The notes beneath the pieces were generated by a model. It searched no databases. It was not told where the DNA came from and saw only the letters and a program-made list of their open reading frames with translations. A stretch of 64,000 nucleotides of DNA, taken from the NCBI RefSeq assembly GCF_010726245.1, contig NZ_AP022561.1, positions 1 through 64,000 of the forward strand, given 5' to 3'. The stretch's first letter is position 1, and each line of letters opens with the position of its first letter. The stretch comes from Mycolicibacterium aichiense. GTDB taxonomy: Bacteria; Actinomycetota; Actinomycetes; Mycobacteriales; Mycobacteriaceae. Shown here piece by piece: positions 53,518 to 61,102 of this stretch. The position numbers were made by a program, and so were the translations under genes.

Positions 53518-55640
53518 TAACTTCCCGCGGCGCGGGCCCGGTCTCGGCGGCGTTTGTTGTACATGGCCTGGTCGGCATGTTCGAGGACACCGTCGATCGA
53601 GCGCCCGTCACCGGTGCGGTGGGCAGCGAAGCCGATGGTCATCTGTGCGGGAAGCTGCCTACCCTCGCCGACTGTCACCGGCGTGCTCTCCAGCTGATCG
53701 GTGATCCGATCGGCCAGGCGGGCGAGCTCCCAGTCGTTGACGGAATCGGTGATCACCAGAAATTCGTCACCGCCCCAGCGGGCCACCATGTCCTCATCGC
53801 CCACCGCCGCGCGTAGGCGGGCGGCGACTTCGACGAGCAGTCGATCTCCGGCGCGGTGGCCGTACTGGTCGTTGACGTTCTTGAAGCGCTCGATGTCGCA
53901 GAAAAGAATGCCGTACCCCCGTCCGCTGACGTCGAGCTGTTCGAGCCGGCTCCAGCCTGCCGACCGGTTGGCGACCCCGGTGAGGGGATCGGTGGCGGCC
54001 TGGCGAGCCAGGTCGGCCTCGCGAATCCGATCGGCCGTCACATCCACGATCTGCGATACGAAGTAGCGTGGTTGATCTCGCGGTGCGTTGACGACGACGA
54101 CGGTCAGAGCGCCCCATACGATGCGGCCGTCGGCAGCGATATAGCGTTTGTCGATACGGTAGGAACGCCGCCGTCCTTCCAGGCATTCGGTGAGAAGTGC
54201 GAGATCGGCGTCGAGATCGTCGGGGTGGGTGATCTCCTGGAAGGTCAGTTCGGCCAGTTCACGTTTGGTGTACCCGAGCATGTTTCGCAGCGCGCGGTTG
54301 GTGCGCAGGAATGTTCCGTCCAAGCCGACGACAGCCATGCCGATCGGCGAATGGGCGAGGGCCAGTTCAAATCGCCTTTCTCCCAACAGGTCCACAGCCG
54401 TCGGCAACAGATCGTTCGATGCCGCGGCGGCGGCAGGCGGAAACCCATGCACGAGAGGACGTGGCCGGCTGAGGTAGTAGCCTTGTGCTGAACTGATGCC
54501 CACCGAGCTGACGGCGTCGAGTTCACCCTGTGTCTCAACGCCTTCGGCGATCACCGTCGCGCCCATCTGGCCGGCGAGTTCGGCGATGGCGTGCGCCAGC
54601 CGACGCCGGGCGTCGTCGACGTCGATGTGGCGGGTGATCGACTGGTCGATCTTGACGAATTCCGGACTCAACTCCAGAACATGGGAGAAGGACGAGAATC
54701 CGGCACCCACGTCGTCGACCGCCACCCGGACGCCGCGGGCGCGGCACGGCTCCAGTGCGTCATCGAGGGCGCCGTAGTCCAGAACAGCGTCATGTTCGGT
54801 CAGCTCCAGCACAATTCGCGACGGGTCGACATCGGCCAGGATCTGGGCCCACGGAGCGACCAGCGCCGCCGACGGGGAGATGTTCACCGCGACGAAAACG
54901 TCCTCGGGCAGCTGCGGCACCATCGAGATGACGCGCGCCACGATCGCGGTCTCCAATTCGATCCCCAGCCCCAGCAGTGCCGCTTGGGCGAGGAATCCGT
55001 CGGGACGAAACGGTTCCCGGGGGAAGCGGGCCAACGCCTCCACGCCCACGACCTTGCCGGTCGCCACCTCGTGAACCGATTGGAACACCACTTCGAAGTC
55101 GCGCTGATACACCACACGTCGTATCGAAGCGCGCTGCGCAGCGGTGGTGTCCCGACCGCTGTCAGGGGATTCGATCAGCGTGCCGATGAGTTCGGCGATC
55201 TGTTTGACGATGCGCAGGTCGATGTCGGCGAGGTACGGCTTGGGCTCGCGGCTGACCGCGCACACCATTCCGACCGCCCCGCCGTTGCGGTTGAGCACCG
55301 GCACACCGACGTAGGCGCCCAGGCTCATCTCGGTGGTGATCGGCAGAGCGTCGGTGGTCTGGTTGGTGCTGGTATCCGGGATGATCGCGGGCAGTCGTCC
55401 GTCGATCACGCGCACACAGTATGAGTCGAAGAGGGAGGTACGGTCGCCTGACGAGAGCCCAATCGCGTCCGCGTCGCCGTCGAGGACCTCGAAGATCTGC
55501 ACGCCGTCGCGGAAGGACGAGAGCCAGGCCGTTTCCAGTCCGAGCCGGTGCCGCAGCAGACTCAGCAACGTACGGACCAGTTCGACGGGAAGCTCCGCCC
55601 CGTGTTCTGAGAGCGGCTCGTCGACCCCGTCGAACCCCAT
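53517..55640 (-). CDS. GAF-EAL-PAS-GGDEF cyclic-di-GMP enzyme
   Basis: About 707 residues from ATG 55640; GTG 55676 is an alternative. Order from the N-terminus: GAF (about 20-150, VGVPVLNRNGGAVGMVCAV), EAL phosphodiesterase (about 165-410, Glu201 in VEALARF, LELTEHD, EFVKIDQ, IAEGVET), PAS (about 420-545, HSPIGMAVVGLDGTF and KRYIAADGRIVWG), and GGDEF cyclase (about 550-700, RWGGDEFLVI at 620-625). Both catalytic motifs are intact, so it may make and break c-di-GMP. EAL ahead of GGDEF is unusual; most dual proteins have the reverse order. The GGDEF has no obvious I-site RxxD before it. Confidence 0.9.
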   Translation of the reverse strand: MGFDGVDEPLSEHGAELPVELVRTLLSLLRHRLGLETAWLSSFRDGVQIFEVLDGDADAIGLSSGDRTSLFDSYCVRVIDGRLPAIIPDTSTNQTTDALPITTEMSLGAYVGVPVLNRNGGAVGMVCAVSREPKPYLADIDLRIVKQIAELIGTLIESPDSGRDTTAAQRASIRRVVYQRDFEVVFQSVHEVATGKVVGVEALARFPREPFRPDGFLAQAALLGLGIELETAIVARVISMVPQLPEDVFVAVNISPSAALVAPWAQILADVDPSRIVLELTEHDAVLDYGALDDALEPCRARGVRVAVDDVGAGFSSFSHVLELSPEFVKIDQSITRHIDVDDARRRLAHAIAELAGQMGATVIAEGVETQGELDAVSSVGISSAQGYYLSRPRPLVHGFPPAAAAASNDLLPTAVDLLGERRFELALAHSPIGMAVVGLDGTFLRTNRALRNMLGYTKRELAELTFQEITHPDDLDADLALLTECLEGRRRSYRIDKRYIAADGRIVWGALTVVVVNAPRDQPRYFVSQIVDVTADRIREADLARQAATDPLTGVANRSAGWSRLEQLDVSGRGYGILFCDIERFKNVNDQYGHRAGDRLLVEVAARLRAAVGDEDMVARWGGDEFLVITDSVNDWELARLADRITDQLESTPVTVGEGRQLPAQMTIGFAAHRTGDGRSIDGVLEHADQAMYNKRRRDRARAAGS

Positions 55641-56028
55641 AGCCACCAGTAGACCGCACCACCGGTGAATCTGCACTGGAATTCCACTGTCGGTAAGACG
55701 TTTGCCATACCTTCAGATCACCGGACGTAGCGGCGGCGATCGACGGGTCACGCGCTTAGCCAGGCGCCGATGCCTGCGTCGTCGCGGTTGCTGGCGGCAA
55801 GGGGGACCGCTGCCCCGGCAGGTGAGCCAACTGTTTGGACGGGGACGGTCGCGCCTCGTCATGCCGCGAAACATGCGGCTGCTGCGGGCTTCCGGATCGC
55901 AATGCCGTTCGATCCATCCGATGTGCACGCTTACCGGACGCAGCGGCGGTGCGGTCGATAATCTGCACTTTGCGTTTGCGCGGTCTTGTGTGAACGCAAC
56001 CCGGACCGCACCGACAGAACGGAACGCA
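55641..56028. other. Intergenic region with a short direct repeat
   Basis: 388 bases without a convincing gene between two divergent genes. ACCGGACG(T/C)AGCGGCGG occurs at 55720-55736 and again at 55933-55949, once before each promoter side. The repeat is imperfect around it (GCGATCGAC against GTGCGGTCGATA). It may be a shared regulatory element. A reading through this stretch in the frame of the universal stress gene exists but has no protein-like character. Confidence 0.4.
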
Positions 56029-56892
56029 GTGAGACTGCTCATCGGATACCTGGCCACCCCTGGCGGCGCCGACGCGTTGGCCCTGGGGGTGCGGTTGGCC
56101 AGGACACTCGGCGCCGAGTTGGAGATCTGCTCGGTGCTGCCGGTTCCCATTCCCCTTGACTCCGAATACCAGAGCGAACTCGCCACCCAGGCCACGCAGT
56201 GGCTGCGTGAGGCCCAGAAATCGGTGCCGGACGACGTCACCGCCCACATCCACGTGAGCTTTCACGAATCGTTCGCCGAGGGCATCAGCCGGGAAGCCGA
56301 ACGGCTGGAGGTCGCCGCGATCGTTGTCGGCGGATCAGGTGGCTTTGCCGCCGGATTCACCCTGGGCTCCGTCGTCAACGAACTGTTGCATTCGGCTCCC
56401 GTGCCCGTGGCCGTTGCCCCGCGCGGCACCCGGCACTCCGACGTCGAACGCGTCCGCAGCATCACCTGCGGGGTCGGCACCCGGCCGGGCGCCGAGCATC
56501 TGCTCGACCTCGCGGTACGCGTCAGCACTGCCGCGGGAGTTCCGCTGCGGCTGGTGTCGTTGGTCGCGCTCGACCACTACGGCTCACGAAGCAGAGTCAG
56601 CGCCGACGTGACGCGCCAACAGGCGCTCGACCACGCGGCTGCGATTCTGGCGGCTGCCCAGTCGTCGCTGCCCACGGGGTTTCCGGTCACCGTGGTGGTC
56701 GCCGACGGAGCCACGGTGGAGGCAGCGGTGGAGAAGCTCGACTGGCGCGACGGCGATCTCATCATCGTCGGCTCAAGCCGGTTGGCTCAACCGAGACGAC
56801 TGTTCCTCGGTTCGACGGCGGCGAAGATGATGCGGGTCCTGCACGTGCCCCTCGTCGTCGTACCCGGCCCCGACGCCGCCACTGACCACTAG
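56029..56892 (+). CDS. Universal stress protein (tandem UspA domains)
   Basis: 287 residues from GTG 56029, chosen because the Usp first strand (RLLIGYLATPGGADALALG) begins immediately. Domain 1 ends with VGGSGGFAAGFTLGSVVNEL and PVPVAVAP; domain 2 runs from VRSITCGVG to VGSSRLAQPRRLFLGSTA and VPLVVVPG. The nucleotide-binding glycines of domain 1 fit G-2x-G-9x-G(S/T). Such proteins appear in stress and dormancy responses. It is intact, unlike the related gene at the left edge. The permease gene starts 13 bases after its stop. Confidence 0.85.
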   Translation: MRLLIGYLATPGGADALALGVRLARTLGAELEICSVLPVPIPLDSEYQSELATQATQWLREAQKSVPDDVTAHIHVSFHESFAEGISREAERLEVAAIVVGGSGGFAAGFTLGSVVNELLHSAPVPVAVAPRGTRHSDVERVRSITCGVGTRPGAEHLLDLAVRVSTAAGVPLRLVSLVALDHYGSRSRVSADVTRQQALDHAAAILAAAQSSLPTGFPVTVVVADGATVEAAVEKLDWRDGDLIIVGSSRLAQPRRLFLGSTAAKMMRVLHVPLVVVPGPDAATDH

Positions 56893-56905
56893 GAAGGCAA
56901 AAACC

Positions 56906-58300
56906 TTGACGCAAAACGCATCTCCGCCGAAATCTCATCTCTCGAGATCGCTCGGGTTGTGGGCCGTCGTCGGGCTGGGCTTGGGCTACATGACCCCGAT
57001 GACGGTCTTCGACACGTTCGGGATCGTCTCGGGCGAAACGAACGGGGTGGTGCCGCTCGCCTATATCGTCGCCTTGGTCGCGATGGTGTTCACCGCGATC
57101 AGTTACGGCCGGATGACCCGGGTCTACCCGTCGGCGGGTTCGGCCTACACCTACGCCTCGGAGACCATCCACCCGAACTTCGGCTTCGTGGTCGGATGGT
57201 CCTCGCTGCTGGACTATCTGCTGCTTCCGATGGTCAACGCCGTCATCGCCCGCATCTACTTCGAGTCGTTCTTTCCGTCGGCGCCCTCGTGGGTCTTCGT
57301 GCTGGTGTACGTCGCCGCCATCACCGCGCTGAATTACCTGAGTATGAAAGGAACCTCGCGCGTCAACGGAATCCTCGTGGTGTTCCAGGTCGTCCTCATC
57401 GGGGCCTTTCTGGTCTTGGCGGCGATGGCGCTGAGCAAGGGAGTCGGCGCGGGCACGATCTTCACGCTCGATCCGCTGGTCCACGAAGGCGTCCAGATGC
57501 AGGCCGTCGTCGCCGGCGCGACCGTCGTCTGCTTCTCGTTCATCGGCTTCGATGCGATCACGATGTACGCCGAGGAAGCGAAATCGCCGGACACCGTGCC
57601 ACGGGCAATTGTGCTGGCATTGCTCATAGGCGGCGCCATTTTCTTCGCTGCGGCGTGGTTCAGCCAGTCGGTGTTCCCCACCCTCGACGGGTTCGAGGTC
57701 ACCGATGACACGCTGCCCGAGATGGCGCTGAAGGTCGGCGGCATGTTGTTCAAGGTTTTCTTCGTGTCAGCCGCTCTGGCCGCGGTGGTGGCGTCGAGCC
57801 TCGCCTCGCACGCCAGCGTCGCGCGGATGATCTACGTGATGGGCCGCAACGGAAGGGGGCGATTCGGGCGGTTCCTGTCCTACATCCACCCGCGGTTCCT
57901 TACCCCCGCCCACGCCGTCATCATCGTCGGAGTGGTGTCATTGCTCGCGGTGAAATTCACCCTGGAGTTCGCCTCGTCGATGATCAACTTCGGTGCACTC
58001 ATCGCATTCACCGTGGTGAATCTGACGATCATCGTGTTGTTCGCGTTCCGCCTGAAGCGCCGCCGCACCCCGAAAGAGATCGCCACGAACATCGTGCTTC
58101 CGGCGATCGGTATGGCGCTGACCGGGGCGCTATGGGTCAACCTTCATTTCGATGCGCTGCTGTACGGCGGCATCTGGTTGGCGATCGGCATCGCGGTGCT
58201 GGTCTACTTGACCAAAGGTTTCCGTAACCAGCTGACGATGCGGATCGAGGACGAGACCTTGACCGAGGAAGGCGCCACCGTCCCGGACTTCAAGCACTAG
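56906..58300 (+). CDS. APC-family amino acid/polyamine permease
   Basis: 464 residues from TTG 56906 with GGAAGG upstream. About twelve membrane segments, with the APC signature GLGYMTPMTVFDTFGIVSG in helix 1 and VVCFSFIGFDAITMYAEEA in helix 6, the broken-helix substrate site. SLASHASVARMIYVMGRNG is another family block. It resembles the putrescine importer group (PuuP-like) in overall layout, but the substrate is uncertain. Close spacing to the universal stress gene implies joint expression. Confidence 0.85.
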   Translation: MTQNASPPKSHLSRSLGLWAVVGLGLGYMTPMTVFDTFGIVSGETNGVVPLAYIVALVAMVFTAISYGRMTRVYPSAGSAYTYASETIHPNFGFVVGWSSLLDYLLLPMVNAVIARIYFESFFPSAPSWVFVLVYVAAITALNYLSMKGTSRVNGILVVFQVVLIGAFLVLAAMALSKGVGAGTIFTLDPLVHEGVQMQAVVAGATVVCFSFIGFDAITMYAEEAKSPDTVPRAIVLALLIGGAIFFAAAWFSQSVFPTLDGFEVTDDTLPEMALKVGGMLFKVFFVSAALAAVVASSLASHASVARMIYVMGRNGRGRFGRFLSYIHPRFLTPAHAVIIVGVVSLLAVKFTLEFASSMINFGALIAFTVVNLTIIVLFAFRLKRRRTPKEIATNIVLPAIGMALTGALWVNLHFDALLYGGIWLAIGIAVLVYLTKGFRNQLTMRIEDETLTEEGATVPDFKH

Positions 58301-58501
58301 ACACCGGGCGACGACGTGCCGCGCCGGTCTGGCAATGGGGCGGACCCGGAAATTTGCTGATTTTCCAGATTGCCCGCTGTCCCGGGGCTGCCCGGCGGCA
58401 CACTTGCGGAACGAATTGTTGTTCATGAAAAGACTCGTGGGGTGAACGTTCGAGTGCTTGTGCGGGACCTCGCGGGGGAGGGGAACATTGATCCTGTGCT
58501 G

Positions 58502-61102
58502 ATGGATGGCGTGGCGGAGGGGCCCACGACCACCGAGAGCAAGCAGACGGTCTTGGTGGTCGACGACGACGCCCGGCTCCGGGACCTGCTGTGCACTGTT
58601 CTGACACCGCTCGACTGCGAGCTCGTCCAGGCTGGTTCGGGCGAAGAGGCGCTGACCGCGCTGCTGAAGCACAAGGTGGCTGTCATCGTCCTGGACATCA
58701 ACATGCCCGGGATGGGCGGATTCGAGACGGCGCAACTCATCCGGGAAGCCGACGAGTTGGCCTCGACGCCGATCATTTTCCTCACCGGCCAGGCCGACGA
58801 CGGCGATCTGGATCGCGGCTACGACCTCGGCGCGGTCGACTTTCTGCTCAAGCCGGTTTCCGCAGCGGTGCTCTACGCCAAAGTGAAGGCTTTGCTGGAG
58901 CTGGACCGATCGTTCGCCAGGTTGCGCATCGAGGCAGCGAAGCTGCATGAACAACAACTGCAGATCGCACGAGCCGCCGAGAGTCGGCAGCGCGAGGAAC
59001 TGGCTCTCGCGCGACGGCGGGCAAGACTGGCAACCATCTTCACCGAGGGCAGTCTTGATCTGTCTGCGCTGGAGAAGACAATCGTCACCGAGTTGAGCCG
59101 GATCTTCTCCGCCGAGTGTTTGCTCCGTGTTCCCGTTCGTGACAACGATTGGCACGAAACGTTTTCGGACCCGGAGGCGGATCGAACGCCCGAAGCTGTT
59201 CAGTCGTGGCTCGCCGCGCAAACGACCGGTGCCGTAGAGGGCGCCACACCACATGAGGCGGTGTTGGTCGAGGAGTTGATGGCCCGCGGCGAACATGTCG
59301 GCTTCGTCTGTGTCGGCCGAACTGATGGCCCAGCGTTCTCCGACGTCGAGGCGGCGTTGTTCCGGGGCGTCTCGGCGGCAGCCGCGCTCGCGATTTCCAA
59401 TGCCACCCTCTACCGCGTCCAAGCCGAGTATGCAGCCGTCATGCAGGCCACCGCCGACGCGATACTCGCCGTGGACGTGTCGGGCGCGATTCGCAGCTGC
59501 AACAAAGCCGCGACCGCCTTGTTCAGCGGGCACGCCGACACGCTGATCGGCCGGTCCATCGTCGATCTCGCCACCGACGCCCACCGGGACCGGCTGCGCG
59601 AGCAGCTGGATTTCACCCTGGCCACCCACCAGGAAGTGTCGATGGAGATGGCATTGGCCGCCGGTACCCGTCGCCCGGTCGACGTCCTGATCACGTTGTC
59701 GCCGATTGGTGAATCCGTGGATCTACACGTGGCGGTCGTGGTTCACGACCTGACCGAGATCAAACAGGCCCAGATGGTGATCAGCCATCTGGCAAGCCAT
59801 GACCCGCTGACGGATCTGGCCAATCGCCGGCAACTCAACGAACGGCTCGCGGAGCTGTCGCGCAGGCGCGACGGGAAACTCGTGGCACTGCTGTACATGG
59901 ACGTCAACAGGTTCAAGTCGGTCAACGACACCTATGGTCATGACACCGGCGACGAATTGCTCGTGGAAGTGGCTGCCCGACTTCGGTCGGCTGCCGGGAC
60001 CGACGCGCTGGTCTGCCGGATCGGCGGCGACGAATTCATCGTCGTACTCGAAGACGTGCCATCCGTCGATCATGCTGTGGCAGAGGGGAACCGGATTCTG
60101 CAGCGAGTGCAGGGCGAGCCGGTCCGCTGCAAAGCGGTGACGCTGCATCCGTCGTTGAGCATGGGTATCTCTTTCCTCGGTGGCAGTGCTCGCACCGCGG
60201 AAGAGCTGCTGTCGCAGGCCGATATCGCCATGTTCGAGTCCAAGAAAAACCGACTGGACGAATGCGTGCTCTACACCGACACGATCGGTTCACAGCACAA
60301 GGGGAAAGTGGATCTGCGATCGGAGGTGGCGGGCGCGATCGCCCGATCGGAGTTCCGGATGGCCTATCAACCCATCGTGAACTCGGCCACCGGAGCGCTT
60401 TTCGGCCTCGAGGCTCTGGTTCGGTGGCGAGTCGGCGACGAGGAGATGCCGGCCACGGACATCATCGCGCTGGCCGAGAGCGCCGGTCAGATCGCCCCGC
60501 TGGGCCGCTGGGTTCTGACCCGCAGTTTCGAGGACTACGCCGCCCTGGGACGGGACGACCTCAAACTGCACGTGAACCTCTCCCCCGACCACGTCCAGGA
60601 CGGCAGCTTCCTCGATGACCTGATCGGCGCTCAGCGCGACTTCGGGATACCACCGGAGAACATCTGCCTGGAGTTGACCGAACGAACGTTCTACGCCGAT
60701 CCGGCGCCGGCCTGTGTGGCGTTGCGGCATGCTCGCAGCATCGGATTCACCCTGGCGATAGATGATTTCGGTGTTGACCACGCCAGCATGAGGAATCTGC
60801 TGCACGTCCCCATCGACTGGCTGAAGATCGACCGCACCTTCGTCACCGAGGTGCATGACGACCAGCGCGTCCAACGACTCGTGCGCAGCCAGATCGCTCT
60901 GGCTGCCTGCATGCACGTGGACCTGATCGCCGAGGGCGTGGAGAACCAGAAGCAGGCCGACTGGCTCAGGGACGCGGGATGTCTTCTGCAACAGGGATTT
61001 TCGTACGCCCATCCGATCGAGGCGGTCGACCTCGACGCCCGAATCAAGAAGTGGTCCAGTGCGTCGGCGAATCTCGATTCCGGTGAGGCGAAGGTGATAT
61101 GA
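58502..61102 (+). CDS. Response regulator-PAS-GGDEF-EAL cyclic-di-GMP protein
   Basis: 866 residues from ATG 58502; GTG 58496 and 58442 are in frame, with GGGGAGGGG at 58474-58482. REC receiver (about 15-130) has phospho-Asp65 in VLDINMPGMGG and Lys in LLKPVS. A helical linker and GAF-like part (about 130-300) follow, then PAS (about 310-430, VMQATADAILAVDVSGAI), GGDEF (about 440-600, RIGGDEF at 506-512) and EAL (about 615-850, Glu637 in LEALVRW, LELTERTF, LAIDDFG, LKIDRTF, IAEGVEN). Both catalytic motifs look active. The stop overlaps the hybrid kinase start (ATGA), so the kinase is its likely phosphodonor. Confidence 0.93.
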   Translation: MDGVAEGPTTTESKQTVLVVDDDARLRDLLCTVLTPLDCELVQAGSGEEALTALLKHKVAVIVLDINMPGMGGFETAQLIREADELASTPIIFLTGQADDGDLDRGYDLGAVDFLLKPVSAAVLYAKVKALLELDRSFARLRIEAAKLHEQQLQIARAAESRQREELALARRRARLATIFTEGSLDLSALEKTIVTELSRIFSAECLLRVPVRDNDWHETFSDPEADRTPEAVQSWLAAQTTGAVEGATPHEAVLVEELMARGEHVGFVCVGRTDGPAFSDVEAALFRGVSAAAALAISNATLYRVQAEYAAVMQATADAILAVDVSGAIRSCNKAATALFSGHADTLIGRSIVDLATDAHRDRLREQLDFTLATHQEVSMEMALAAGTRRPVDVLITLSPIGESVDLHVAVVVHDLTEIKQAQMVISHLASHDPLTDLANRRQLNERLAELSRRRDGKLVALLYMDVNRFKSVNDTYGHDTGDELLVEVAARLRSAAGTDALVCRIGGDEFIVVLEDVPSVDHAVAEGNRILQRVQGEPVRCKAVTLHPSLSMGISFLGGSARTAEELLSQADIAMFESKKNRLDECVLYTDTIGSQHKGKVDLRSEVAGAIARSEFRMAYQPIVNSATGALFGLEALVRWRVGDEEMPATDIIALAESAGQIAPLGRWVLTRSFEDYAALGRDDLKLHVNLSPDHVQDGSFLDDLIGAQRDFGIPPENICLELTERTFYADPAPACVALRHARSIGFTLAIDDFGVDHASMRNLLHVPIDWLKIDRTFVTEVHDDQRVQRLVRSQIALAACMHVDLIAEGVENQKQADWLRDAGCLLQQGFSYAHPIEAVDLDARIKKWSSASANLDSGEAKVI

